DNA of 64,000 nt, from contig NZ_BNAY01000003.1 in NCBI RefSeq assembly GCF_014654365.1, positions 310,001-374,000 on the forward strand, read 5' to 3'. Positions 48,935-57,289 of the stretch are shown one piece after another. The notes under the pieces were generated by a model. That model saw nothing but the letters and a program-made list of their open reading frames with translations. It had not been told where the DNA came from and searched no databases. The DNA comes from Amycolatopsis oliviviridis (GTDB taxonomy: Bacteria; Actinomycetota; Actinomycetes; Mycobacteriales; Pseudonocardiaceae). A program made the position numbers and the translations under genes. How positions within the stretch are numbered: the first letter of the stretch is position 1; each line of letters starts with the position of its first letter.

Positions 48935-49554
48935 CGGGCGGCCTCCGCGAACGCGCGCAGCAGCAGCGCCGTCGAGCGGGCACCGGGATCCATATGTCCC
49001 TTGGCCCGCTCGCCGAGGTACGACGCGCGGCCCTTGCGCGGCACGAGGTCCACAGTGGACTCCGCACCCTTGTCGGCGGCGTCCGCGGCCGCGGCCAGGA
49101 TCGCCGCGACGTCCGACCCCGCGGCCTCTTCGGCGGCCGAGACGGCGGGGATGAGCGCGTCGACCATGGTCGCGTCTCCCCCGACGGCCTTGCCGCGCGC
49201 CTGCACTCCCTCCAGAGCCGCGCGCAAGGCCTCGATCAGCAGCGCACCGTCCACTTCGGCCGCGTCGCCCAGTTTGACCGACGCGCGCAGGAAAGCCGTG
49301 CCGTACAACGGGCCCGCCGCGCCACCGACCTTCGAGATCAACGTCGTGGCGGCGAGTTTCGCGACCGCGGCCGGGGTTCCGGGGGTCGCGGTGTCCAAAG
49401 CGGACACGATGGCGGTGAACCCGCGGTCCAGGTTCTCGCCGTGGTCGGCGTCGCCGATCGCGCGGTCGAGGTCGACCAGCTCGGCGCGATGCTCGGCGAT
49501 CACCGCGGCGGCCGCCCGCAAGGCGGCGGCGAGCGTCTCGGCGGTGCAGGCCAT
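48931..49554 (-). CDS. dhaL: Dihydroxyacetone kinase subunit DhaL (ADP-binding)
   Basis: A 207-residue helical-barrel subunit. The Mg-ADP site is RAIGDADHGENLDRGF near residue 28; GGAAGPLYGTAF and GRASYLGERAKGHMDPGARSTALLL complete it. It receives phosphate from DhaM and passes it to dihydroxyacetone on DhaK. ATG at 49554 overlaps the dhaK stop by one base (TGATG). The operon order is dhaK-dhaL-dhaM, PTS-dependent type. Confidence 0.94.
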   Translation of the reverse strand: MACTAETLAAALRAAAAVIAEHRAELVDLDRAIGDADHGENLDRGFTAIVSALDTATPGTPAAVAKLAATTLISKVGGAAGPLYGTAFLRASVKLGDAAEVDGALLIEALRAALEGVQARGKAVGGDATMVDALIPAVSAAEEAAGSDVAAILAAAADAADKGAESTVDLVPRKGRASYLGERAKGHMDPGARSTALLLRAFAEAAR

Positions 49555-50555
49555 CAGACTCCCCACCTCAGGGCCGGGGTGTTCACCGGCGCGTCCCACA
49601 ACTCGGTCAGCTCGTCGTCCAGTTTCAGCAAAGTCAGGCTCATCCCCTGCATTTCGAGGCTGGTGATGTACGGCCCCACCAGGCGCCGTTCGACCACGAT
49701 CCCACGCTCGGCCAGCAGCCGCTCGGCGATCCCGTGGGCGAGGTACAGCTCCACCAGCGGGGTGCCGCCCATCGAGTTCGTGAACAGCAGGACCTTGTCG
49801 CCCTCGCCGAACGGCAGGTCCGTGACGATCGCTTCGACCATGCGGGCGACGAGCTCGTCGGCCGGGACCACGGCCGTCCGTTCGATGCCGGGTTCGCCGT
49901 GGATGCCGATGCCGAACTCGATCTCGTCGTCGGCGAGGTCGAAACTCGGCTCGCCCGCGTGCGGCACGGTCGGCGCGGTGAGCGCGACACCGATCGAGCG
50001 GACCTGGCCGATCACCTTGCGCGCCAAGGTCTCCACCGCGTCGAGCGCGTCGCCGCGTTCGGCGGCGGCACCGGTGAGCTTCTCCAGCAGCACCGTGCCG
50101 CCGACGCCGCGGCGGCCGGCGGTGTACGTGGAGTCCTTGACCGCGACGTCGTCGTCGATGACCACGCTGCGGACGTCGAGGCCCTCGGCGGCGGCGAGTT
50201 CCGCGGCGGTCTCGAAGTTGAGCACGTCGCCGGTGTAGTTCTTGACGATCAGCAGCGCGCCCGCGTCCCCGGTGGTGGCCTTGACCGCCGCTTCGACGGC
50301 GTCCGGCGTCGGCGAGGTGAACACCGCCCCCGGGACGGCGGCCGCCAGCATGCCCCGCCCGACGAAGCCGCCGTGCAGCGGTTCGTGCCCGGATCCGCCG
50401 CCGGAGATCACCGCGACCTTGCCCGCCACGGGCGCGTCCACGCGCACCACGATCGCCGGGTCGTCCTCCACGCGCAGGACGTCCGCGTGTGCCGCGGCGA
50501 GTCCGCGCAAGGACTCCGCGACCACCGTTTTCGGGTCGTTGATGATCTTCTTCAA
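49554..50555 (-). CDS. dhaK: Dihydroxyacetone kinase subunit DhaK
   Basis: A 333-residue substrate subunit. AVISGGGSGHEPLHGGFVGRGML and VKNYTGDVLNFETA bind dihydroxyacetone. The histidine that forms the covalent hemiaminal is in FGIGIHGEPGIER near residue 222. It is first in dhaKLM. No glycerol dehydrogenase or sugar gene is adjacent, so the source of dihydroxyacetone is unclear. The upstream 67 nt hold its promoter and a weak GGCC-rich Shine-Dalgarno region. Confidence 0.95.
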   Translation of the reverse strand: MKKIINDPKTVVAESLRGLAAAHADVLRVEDDPAIVVRVDAPVAGKVAVISGGGSGHEPLHGGFVGRGMLAAAVPGAVFTSPTPDAVEAAVKATTGDAGALLIVKNYTGDVLNFETAAELAAAEGLDVRSVVIDDDVAVKDSTYTAGRRGVGGTVLLEKLTGAAAERGDALDAVETLARKVIGQVRSIGVALTAPTVPHAGEPSFDLADDEIEFGIGIHGEPGIERTAVVPADELVARMVEAIVTDLPFGEGDKVLLFTNSMGGTPLVELYLAHGIAERLLAERGIVVERRLVGPYITSLEMQGMSLTLLKLDDELTELWDAPVNTPALRWGV

Positions 50556-50622
50556 GGTGGCCTCCGGCCGTCGGCGGGTGGGGTGTCCCCTTCCTACCTC
50601 TCCCGGCCGGATGCCGCCAGCG

Positions 50623-51633
50623 TCAGGCCTTCGGCAGCTTGGAGATCACCGATTTGGCGATCTTCCCCGCCTTCTCACAGGACGCGGCTTCGTCCTTCTT
50701 CTCGTCGTAGTTCGAGTAGACCAAGCTGACGATCTCGACCGTGTCGTCCACCCACGGCCGGTGCTGCCACTCCATCTTGCACTCGGCGGAGCTGCCGACA
50801 CCCGCCTTCTGGTAGACGGTGACGCCCCCGACGTCGACCTTCTTGGTCCCGTCGCGCTCCTGCGGCGGCAGGCCGTAGCGGAAACCGATCGTGATCCGCG
50901 GGTTGGAACTCGGGGTCCAGTCGCAGGAGTGGAAGGTGGTCAGCGAGGTCGCGCCGTGCGGCACGACCTCGGAGAGGACGGCCGGGTCCGCGACGGTGCA
51001 CGGGTCGACGGCGGTCAGCGTGCCCGCGGCGGCGGGGTACTTCGGCGGCGACGAGTGCAGGGTCTTCACGGCCTTCGCCGCCACCGCGCGGCCGGTCGCG
51101 CACGGGTCACCGCCGTCGTAGGTGACGGAGAAGTTCATCCCGCGCTCGGGCTTGCGCAGCGTCATGACGCCGACGTCGCAGGTCTTGCCGTCCTTGCCCT
51201 TCCGCTCGACCTGCGGCAGGCCGTCGACCACCGAAATGACCGCGCCGCCGCTGTCGTTCAGATAGGTCGACGCGCCGATGTCGACGCCGACCGTGAGCTG
51301 CTTGCCACCGGCGTCGGTGACCTTCGCCCGGCAGGTGCCGAACGAGGTGAGCGACGGCCGCGGGTCCTCGGGCGTGCCGAAAGCGCTCAGCGCCTCCTTG
51401 CCCACCAGCGGGCACGGGTCGATCGTGCGCATCACCGCGGGGGTGACCGCCGGGTCGTTGATGTCCCCGCTCGGCACCTCACCACCGGAACCGGCTTCGG
51501 CGGCGACGGTGGTGCGGGCGAAGTTGGACTTGCCGAGGTTCTGACCGCAGGCCGACACCGCGCCGAGCGCGGCGACCAGGGCCAGCGCGGACGCGATCCG
51601 GCGACGTCGAGCGTTGAGCAGCACGAAGTGCAC
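50623..51633 (-). CDS. DUF3558-like two-repeat lipoprotein
   Basis: A 336-residue lipoprotein. Signal peptide RRRRIASALALVAALGAVSAC ends in a lipobox. Two repeats open TIDPCPLVGKEALSAFGTPE and AVDPCTVADPAVLSEV; each has internal cysteines and a closing helix (DPCATGRAVAAKAVKTL; ASCEKAGKIAKSVISKLPK). The layout matches the extracellular part of the kinase at 29557. These proteins may be ligand-binding surface sensors. GTG at 51633 is chosen; GTG at 51624 is also possible. Confidence 0.82.
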   Translation of the reverse strand: MHFVLLNARRRRIASALALVAALGAVSACGQNLGKSNFARTTVAAEAGSGGEVPSGDINDPAVTPAVMRTIDPCPLVGKEALSAFGTPEDPRPSLTSFGTCRAKVTDAGGKQLTVGVDIGASTYLNDSGGAVISVVDGLPQVERKGKDGKTCDVGVMTLRKPERGMNFSVTYDGGDPCATGRAVAAKAVKTLHSSPPKYPAAAGTLTAVDPCTVADPAVLSEVVPHGATSLTTFHSCDWTPSSNPRITIGFRYGLPPQERDGTKKVDVGGVTVYQKAGVGSSAECKMEWQHRPWVDDTVEIVSLVYSNYDEKKDEAASCEKAGKIAKSVISKLPKA

Positions 51634-51671
51634 GGTAGCCGGACCGCCCCGGCGCTGTCCGGACAACCCGG

Positions 51672-51938
51672 CTATTCGCCGTCTCCGCCGGTCTCGGACG
51701 TGGGCGGCACGACGATCGGCCGCAGCTTCGCCCACAGCACGAAGAGCGCCGCGAACACCAGCATGCCGATGCCCGCCCACAGGTTGATGTTGACGTCGGC
51801 GGCCTTCTTCAGCTCCTCCTCGGTGGTGAAGCCGATGCCCATGATCGTGAGCACCAGCCCGTAGCCGCCGATGAGCAGCGCGATGATCAGCCGGATGTCG
51901 AAGACGCCGGCCTTCTTGGGAGCTTGGGACGCAGCCAT
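51672..51938 (-). CDS. Small two-TM membrane protein, partner of the SSS symporter
   Basis: An 88-residue protein with TM1 IRLIIALLIGGYGLVLTIMGIGF and TM2 LWAGIGMLVFAALFVLWAKLRP, charged loop TTEEELKKAADVN between. It lies 10 nt downstream of the symporter gene, and small proteins like this follow SSS transporters in many actinobacteria. It probably helps assemble or stabilise the transporter. No enzymatic motif. Confidence 0.82.
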   Translation of the reverse strand: MAASQAPKKAGVFDIRLIIALLIGGYGLVLTIMGIGFTTEEELKKAADVNINLWAGIGMLVFAALFVLWAKLRPIVVPPTSETGGDGE

Positions 51939-51948
51939 CTCCGGCCTC

Positions 51949-53661
51949 CTAGAAGATGATGTTGAGCGCGATGGTCAGGATCAGCACGATGCCCGCGAGC
52001 AGGCCCGGCTTGCGGTACCAGCCCGCGTCGTCGCCGGTCTCGTCGTGCTTCAGCGACTCCTTCGGGGTGAGGGAGTAGACGAGGCCGACGAGCTGCGCCT
52101 CCGGCTTCGGCGCGGTGGCGAGCGAGACCGCGACGCTGACCGCGATGTCGACGACGAACGCCGTACCGGCGGCCACGAAGCTGATGCCCTGCCCGGTGAG
52201 GCCGAGGACCCCGGCCTGCGAAAGCAGCCAAACGGTGATCGCGGACGCGGTACCGGCGACAAGGCCGACCCAGCCCGCCGTCGGCGTCATCCGCTTCCAG
52301 AACATGCCGAGGATGAAGGTGGCGAACAGCGGCGCGTTGAAGAAGGAGAACAGGTCCTGCAGGTAGGTCAGGATGTTCCCGGAGTTCGACGCGATGAACG
52401 CGGTACCGATCGCCAGCACGGTGCCCGCCGCGGTGACCACGCGGCCGAGGCGGAGGTAGTAGCCGTCCGACTCGTTCTTCTTCACGTACGACTGCCAGAT
52501 GTCGTACGTGAACACGGTGTTGAACGAACTCAGGTTCGCCGCCATCCCGGCCATGAACGACGCGAGGAGACCGGCGATCGCGACGCCGAGCATGCCGTTG
52601 GGCAGCAGGTCGCGCATCAACAGCAGGATCGCGTTGTTCGCGGTGACGCCGCTGGGCGCGTCGCCGCCGTCGAGCAGGATCTGCTTGTCCTGGACGTACT
52701 CGGACACGGTGACCGCGGCGATCATGCCGGGGATGATCACGATGAACGGGATCAGCATCTTCGGGAAGGCACCGATGATCGGCGTCCGCCGCGCGGCCGA
52801 CATGCTCTTCGACGCCATCGCACGCTGGACCTCGACGAAGTTCGTCGTCCAGTAACCGAACGAGAGCACGAAACCGAGACCGAAGACGAGGCCGAGGATC
52901 GAGAGGAAGCTGTTGCCGAATCCGGTGAGGTTGTCACCCGGCCAAGAGGACAGCTGCGCCTCGCCGCCGGGGTCGGCGCTGAGCTTGTCGACCAGGCCCT
53001 GCCAGCCGCCGACCTTGACCAGGCCGACGATGGTCAGCGGCAGCAGCGCCGCGACGATCACGAAGAACTGCAGGACCTCGTTGTAGATCGCGGCGGACAG
53101 GCCGCCGAGCGCGGTGTAGGAGAGCACGACCGCGGCCGCGACGATGATCGACACCCACAGCGGCCAGCCGAGCAGCAGGTTCACCACGCTGGCGAGCAGG
53201 AACAGGTTCGCGCCGGCGATCAGGATCTGCGCGCTGGCGAAGCTGATGCCGTTGACCAGGTGCGCGGGTTTGCCGAACCGGCGGAGCATGAACTCCGGGA
53301 CACTGCGGACCTTCGAGCCGTAGTAGAACGGCATCATCACGATGCCGAGGAACAGCATCGCCGGGATCGCGCCGATCCAGAAGTAGTGGACGGTCGGCAG
53401 GCCGTAGAGCACGCCGTTGGCCGACATGCCCATGATCTCGACCGCGCCGAGGTTCGCCGAGATGAACGCGAGACCGGTGACCCAGGCGGGCAGCGAGCGG
53501 CCGGAGAGGAAGAAGTCGAGACTGCTCGAGACCGACCTCCGCGCCATGTACCCGATGCCGAGGACCAGCGCGAAATAGAAGGCGAGCAGGACGTAGTCGA
53601 TCGGGCTTGCGTCGAGCCGCAGGTTCGCATCGGCCAGTACGTGCAACCGACCCACCTCCAT
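51949..53661 (-). CDS. Sodium:solute symporter (SSS/SGLT family)
   Basis: A ~570-residue, ~14-TM symporter. It has DYVLLAFYFALVLGIGYMARR, then SLDFFLSGRSLPAWVTGLAFISANLGAVEIMGMS, the SSS sodium-site region GLLASFMAGMAANLSSFNTVFTYDIW, and FSFFNAPLFATFILGMFWKRMTP. SLDFFLSGRSLP resembles sugar and inositol carriers. Starts at 53676 (GTG), 53661 (ATG) and a TTG at 53646 after GGAGGTGG are all possible; the true start needs N-terminal data. The substrate is unknown. Confidence 0.88.
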   Translation of the reverse strand: MEVGRLHVLADANLRLDASPIDYVLLAFYFALVLGIGYMARRSVSSSLDFFLSGRSLPAWVTGLAFISANLGAVEIMGMSANGVLYGLPTVHYFWIGAIPAMLFLGIVMMPFYYGSKVRSVPEFMLRRFGKPAHLVNGISFASAQILIAGANLFLLASVVNLLLGWPLWVSIIVAAAVVLSYTALGGLSAAIYNEVLQFFVIVAALLPLTIVGLVKVGGWQGLVDKLSADPGGEAQLSSWPGDNLTGFGNSFLSILGLVFGLGFVLSFGYWTTNFVEVQRAMASKSMSAARRTPIIGAFPKMLIPFIVIIPGMIAAVTVSEYVQDKQILLDGGDAPSGVTANNAILLLMRDLLPNGMLGVAIAGLLASFMAGMAANLSSFNTVFTYDIWQSYVKKNESDGYYLRLGRVVTAAGTVLAIGTAFIASNSGNILTYLQDLFSFFNAPLFATFILGMFWKRMTPTAGWVGLVAGTASAITVWLLSQAGVLGLTGQGISFVAAGTAFVVDIAVSVAVSLATAPKPEAQLVGLVYSLTPKESLKHDETGDDAGWYRKPGLLAGIVLILTIALNIIF

Positions 53662-53810
53662 AGTGAAAATGTCCACGAGAAACGCCGGTATCGCGTCAAT
53701 CGCGGACCATACTGCATGGATTCAGGAACGGCAGTGCGGGTGGGTGACGACTGCCCCGAAGTGTCTGTTTCCGGGTGGTTCTTGACAATTCCTGTCCGGT
53801 TACCCGCCGA

Positions 53811-53842
53811 AAAGGGCCGCTCCGTCTCCGGAGCGGCCCTTT
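53811..53842. terminator. Perfect hairpin terminator
   Basis: Arms of 14 bp, AAAGGGCCGCTCCG (53811-53824) and CGGAGCGGCCCTTT (53829-53842), with loop TCTC. The AAA/TTT ends give a short U-run on both strands. It lies 18 nt after the stop of the papain-like gene and ends that transcript, insulating the SSS promoter. Confidence 0.8.
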
Positions 53843-53860
53843 CCCGTGACCGGCGGGGGT

Positions 53861-54637
53861 TTACCGGTCCGTGGGCAGGCCTACTTCGCCGTCCTCCTTG
53901 ATCAACCGGTCGAGGACGTCGTCCGGCATGAACGTGCGGTGCGGGTAGCCCGGCCCCCACGAGTTGAGGAACGGCACGGCGCCGAGCTCGTCGGCGCGCG
54001 GGTTGCCGAGGACTTCGTGCACCTCCTCGACCGTCTTCGCCCAGCGATAGGCCTGCAGACCGTTCTTCACGTCAGGCGTGTAGGCGGCCCGCTTGACGTG
54101 GTCGTCGTCGGCGTAGCCCTCCGCCCACGGGACGTGGCCCAGTTCGAGCAGCACCTCGGCCGCCGCGCGGACGGACGTGCCGTTGTTGTCACCGGGATTG
54201 GTCTCGTCCCATTCGTCGCGCAGTTTCGACTGGTCCCACAGCCACCGCGCGGCGTAGAGGTCGCCGTTGAACAACGTCATGCAACGCGACCAGCCGAAGC
54301 CGACGCAAGCGCCTTCCCGGCCCTGGTCGTAGAAGGCGTACTGCTTGTCGCCGTCGGTCGATTCACCGGGTTCGAGACAGACGCAGTGCCCGCCGCGGAT
54401 CCGGGTGAGCGTTTTCGCGCCGCCCTTCGCGACGAAGAACTCGCCGGACTTCTCGTCCTTTTCCGGTACGTCGAATTCCTTGTACCAGTTGACGCCGATG
54501 ACGACCGGGGACCGGGTGGGCCGGTCCTCGGTGGCCAGCGCGGTCAGCGGATAGCGCTCGACGTGGCGCCAGTCGTCCGGGACGAACCGGCCGAGACGGC
54601 CGTCCGCGGGGTCACTGCCGATCGGGCGATAACGCAT
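53861..54637 (-). CDS. Papain-like (C1-type) cysteine peptidase with permuted motif order
   Basis: A 258-residue protein without signal peptide. DQGREGACVGFGWSRCM (Q105, C111) is the papain oxyanion Gln and nucleophile region, and FLNSWGPGYP (N225) is the papain Asn motif. The GGH motif that normally lies between them is upstream instead: PVVIGVNWYKEF at 44-55 and RGGHCVC at 81-87 (H84). So the central papain segment sits at the N terminus. It follows the patatin gene by 44 nt on the same strand; a hairpin terminator follows. I know no named family for it. Confidence 0.72.
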   Translation of the reverse strand: MRYRPIGSDPADGRLGRFVPDDWRHVERYPLTALATEDRPTRSPVVIGVNWYKEFDVPEKDEKSGEFFVAKGGAKTLTRIRGGHCVCLEPGESTDGDKQYAFYDQGREGACVGFGWSRCMTLFNGDLYAARWLWDQSKLRDEWDETNPGDNNGTSVRAAAEVLLELGHVPWAEGYADDDHVKRAAYTPDVKNGLQAYRWAKTVEEVHEVLGNPRADELGAVPFLNSWGPGYPHRTFMPDDVLDRLIKEDGEVGLPTDR

Positions 54638-54681
54638 GGGATCCTCCTATCCCTCGTCCCACCGGAATACCGCCGGCGAGT

Positions 54682-55644
54682 TCATTGCGGCACGATCTTT
54701 TCCAGGAACCGCCGCGCTGCCTCCCGCCCGTTTTCGAAGAGGCGCTTCTTCTCTTCGTCACCGAGCCCGAAGTCGACGGCGGAAACCCCGGTCGTGTCGA
54801 CGTACACCGTCCTCCGGTTCACACCTTCCTCGTGCAACCGGTAACGATTCCAGTCCGACAGCAGGGTTTCGAGCGAACCGATGGCGATCCGCAACGCGCT
54901 CTTCACCGGCTTGTCCCTGCCGCCCACCGGTTCGCCGGAAAGCTTCACTCCCCAGGTCGGCCAGCGCGGCTTCTTCTTGTCGGTCCGGTCGAAGACGGTG
55001 ATCGGGAAGTTCGACAGCAGACCGCCGTCGACCCAGGTGACCGTGCCCTCGGGGCGGACGTCGAACTGCACCGGCCGGAAATAGAACGGGATCGACATCG
55101 ACGCGCGGACCGCGTCGACGATCTTCTCGGCCCCGGGTTCACGACCGTATTGGGAATAATCCCAAGGCAGCCGCACGAGTACGCGCCGGGTCAGGTCGCT
55201 GACGTGGACGACCAGGGAATACCGTTGGTACGGAGCCAAAGTCCCGTCGGGGTCGTCGAGGGCGAGATCGGCGAAAGTGCGCACGCCGACTTCGTCCAGC
55301 AACGGCGTGAGCCATTCGGCGAGATAGTCGCCGGTGTGCATTCCGTCGTGCAGGAGCAGGTCGACGCCGTCGCCGACCGGGCCGGTGATCCGATCGAGCA
55401 GGGACCGGTCCTGGAACCGGCGGCAGTCCATGTCGTGCATCACCGCTTCCAGGCCGCTGAGGTCTTTCCCGGCCTTCTGATAAGCGGCGACCAATGTCGC
55501 GACGATGGCGCCCGCGCTCGTCCCGGCGATCCGGGGGAACGAATAACCGGCGTCGTGCAACTCCAGCACCGCTCCCAGCAACCCGATGCCTTTGACGCCG
55601 CCGCCTTCCAGCACGAGATCCACGCGCTTCGAAGAATCAGCCAT
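54682..55644 (-). CDS. Patatin-like phospholipase
   Basis: A 320-residue soluble lipase. The oxyanion loop is EGGGVKG (14-19), the nucleophile S43 is in GTSAGAIVATLV, and the dyad aspartate D206 is in WVDGGLLSNFP, so the enzyme should be active. It hydrolyses acyl esters of phospholipids. No signal peptide or membrane helix is seen, implying the inner leaflet or an injected role. It begins the two-gene unit with the papain-like peptidase. Upstream DNA is AT-richer than the surroundings. Confidence 0.92.
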   Translation of the reverse strand: MADSSKRVDLVLEGGGVKGIGLLGAVLELHDAGYSFPRIAGTSAGAIVATLVAAYQKAGKDLSGLEAVMHDMDCRRFQDRSLLDRITGPVGDGVDLLLHDGMHTGDYLAEWLTPLLDEVGVRTFADLALDDPDGTLAPYQRYSLVVHVSDLTRRVLVRLPWDYSQYGREPGAEKIVDAVRASMSIPFYFRPVQFDVRPEGTVTWVDGGLLSNFPITVFDRTDKKKPRWPTWGVKLSGEPVGGRDKPVKSALRIAIGSLETLLSDWNRYRLHEEGVNRRTVYVDTTGVSAVDFGLGDEEKKRLFENGREAARRFLEKIVPQ

Positions 55645-55969
55645 GGCACATCACCCCTGGACCGCGAACCGCCGCAGGTCGGCGATACCCCTCGCGGAAA
55701 TCGAGTGTGGCACAACGTGAGACCGAACAATCCGGCGTTCACCCGAATGGCCCGGAAACAGCTGGTTCTTTTGCAGGACGAGCCGAGTTCGTTAATTTCC
55801 CGCCGCCCTTTGGGGCATTCTGTGGTGCGAGAAAGAATGCAGATACAAAACCGAGGACTCGATTCGATATCGGCTGTTCACCGGCCCCGGACCCGACGCG
55901 TTTAGTCCTCTGGATGCGGTGGTTGCGCGCGCAACCACCGCATCCAGAGGACTAAACGCGAAGCTTTGC
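55645..55969. other. Intergenic region upstream of the patatin gene
   Basis: A 325-nt gap between the patatin start and the nucS stop. The right part holds the 64-bp palindrome at 55897-55960. The rest, especially 55765-55875, has several A/T runs unusual for this genome and should carry the promoter of the patatin-peptidase pair on the minus strand. I see no ORF worth calling and no clear operator beyond a short CGATATCG at about 55864. Confidence 0.6.
55897..55960. repeat. Perfect 64-bp palindrome without loop, family B
   Basis: Arms of 32 bp (55897-55928 and 55929-55960) are exactly complementary with no spacer, the most intact family B copy in the window. It ends 9 nt before the nucS stop and lies far upstream of the patatin gene, so it can terminate nucS transcription. 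Confidence 0.9.
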
Positions 55970-56629
55970 TCAGAACAGCCGGAACTCGTCCGACTCGATG
56001 CCGCGCAGCGCGTCGTAGTCCAGCGTGAGGCAGCGGATGCCCCGGTCCTCGGCCAGCACACGTGCCTGCGGCTTGATGATCTGCGCGGCGAAGACGCCCT
56101 GCACGGGCGCCAGCAGCGGGTCGCGGTTGAGCAGTTCGAGGTACCGCGTCAGCTGCTCGACGCCGTCGATCTCGCCGCGTCGCTTGATCTCGACGGCGAC
56201 GCTGGCCCCGTCGGCGTCACGGGCCATGATGTCGACCGGCCCGATCGCGGTCGGGAACTCCCGCCGCACCAGGGTGTAGCCGTCACCGAGGGTCTTGATG
56301 TGCTCGGCGAGCAGTTCCTGCAGGTGCGCTTCGACGCCGTCCTTCTGCAGTCCCGGTTCCGCGCCGAGTTCCTGGGCGTGGTCGTGGAAGATCTCGTCGA
56401 TCGTGATGACGAGCTTCTCGCCCTGCTTGTTCTCGACGATCCACAGCTTGCCGTCCTCGATCAGCCAGCACGGCGGGCTCATCCAGTTCAGCGGCTTGTA
56501 GGCGCGGTCGTCCGAGTGCACGGACACCGAGCCGTCGGCCTTCACGAGCAACAGCCGGGTGGCCATCGGCAGATGGGCGGTCAGACGGCCGGCGTAGTCG
56601 ACCTGGCAGCGAGCGATCACTAGGCGCAC
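55970..56629 (-). CDS. nucS: Mismatch-specific endonuclease NucS
   Basis: A 219-residue nuclease that performs mismatch repair in actinobacteria lacking MutS/MutL. It reads [40 protein letters not shown] and the catalytic region [23 protein letters not shown] (D, E-x-K). The C-terminal end DEFRLF resembles the clamp-interacting tail. GTG at 56629 matches the mycobacterial N terminus. It is divergent from the Nudix gene across 37 nt. Confidence 0.95.
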   Translation of the reverse strand: MRLVIARCQVDYAGRLTAHLPMATRLLLVKADGSVSVHSDDRAYKPLNWMSPPCWLIEDGKLWIVENKQGEKLVITIDEIFHDHAQELGAEPGLQKDGVEAHLQELLAEHIKTLGDGYTLVRREFPTAIGPVDIMARDADGASVAVEIKRRGEIDGVEQLTRYLELLNRDPLLAPVQGVFAAQIIKPQARVLAEDRGIRCLTLDYDALRGIESDEFRLF

Positions 56630-56666
56630 CCCGCGAGGGTAGGACAAGCGCGGCGATACTGTGCGC

Positions 56667-57206
56667 ATGGACCCCGTTCAGCGTGTCAGCTCCCGCGAGG
56701 TGTACCGGAACAACTGGATGACCGTCCGCGAGGACGGCGTCCGGCGGCTCGACGGTTCCGAAGGGATCTACGCGGTCGTCGACAAACCCACTTGCGCGAT
56801 CGTCATCCCCTTCGACGGCGCCCGGTTTCACCTGGTCGAGCAGTTCCGCTACCCGCTCGGACTGCGGCGCTGGGAGTTCCCCATGGGCACCGCGCCCGAC
56901 CTGGCCGACGTCCCGCCGCCCGAACTCGCCGCCCGCGAACTGCGCGAGGAGACCGGGCTGATCGCGGGCTCGATGACCGATCTCGGCACGACCGACGTCG
57001 CCCCCGGCATAGCGAGCCAGCGCGGGCGCGTGTTCCTGGCCACCGATCTCACGCAAGGTGACACCCAGCGGGAGGTCGAGGAGCAGGACATGCGGACGGC
57101 GTGGTTCGAACGCGACGAGTTCGAGAAGATGATCGCCTCGGGTGACATCACCGACGCGCAGACGCTGGCCGCCTACACGCTGCTGCTCATGCGCGAACGC
57201 CGCTGA
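56667..57206 (+). CDS. Nudix hydrolase, ADP-sugar pyrophosphatase type
   Basis: A 179-residue hydrolase. The Nudix helix is [16 protein letters not shown] at about 91-106, following the conserved [11 protein letters not shown]-ribose-type enzymes share the N-terminal pattern [16 protein letters not shown]. It likely splits ADP-ribose or a similar nucleoside diphosphate. ATG at 56667 is used, GTG two codons earlier is in frame. It ends 12 nt before a decayed family A palindrome. Confidence 0.88.
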   Translation: MDPVQRVSSREVYRNNWMTVREDGVRRLDGSEGIYAVVDKPTCAIVIPFDGARFHLVEQFRYPLGLRRWEFPMGTAPDLADVPPPELAARELREETGLIAGSMTDLGTTDVAPGIASQRGRVFLATDLTQGDTQREVEEQDMRTAWFERDEFEKMIASGDITDAQTLAAYTLLLMRERR

Positions 57207-57218
57207 CTCCCCACCCGC

Positions 57219-57279
57219 GCGTGCAATGAAGGGGCCTTTCATAGCAAATTTTGCGATGAAAGCGTCCTTCATTGCACGC
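57219..57279. repeat. Degenerate intergenic palindrome, family A
   Basis: Arms at 57219-57248 and 57250-57279 around one base. The left arm is the same as in the other family A copies, but the right arm has three mismatches (GCGATGAAAGCGTCC instead of GCTATGAAAGGCCCC). It lies in the convergent gap between the Nudix and crotonase genes and still forms a hairpin. Confidence 0.75.
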
Positions 57280-57289
57280 CCAGGGCCGC

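Noticed and set aside
53782..53810. TTGACA-like hexamer followed by a possible -10 on the plus strand
   Set aside because: It points into the terminator and the antisense of the peptidase gene, with no plus-strand gene to serve.
51871..53901. Long plus-strand frame opposite the SSS symporter
   Set aside because: Composition is extreme (Asp/Glu/Arg/Gln) and matches the antisense of a hydrophobic protein. The minus-strand symporter is unmistakable.
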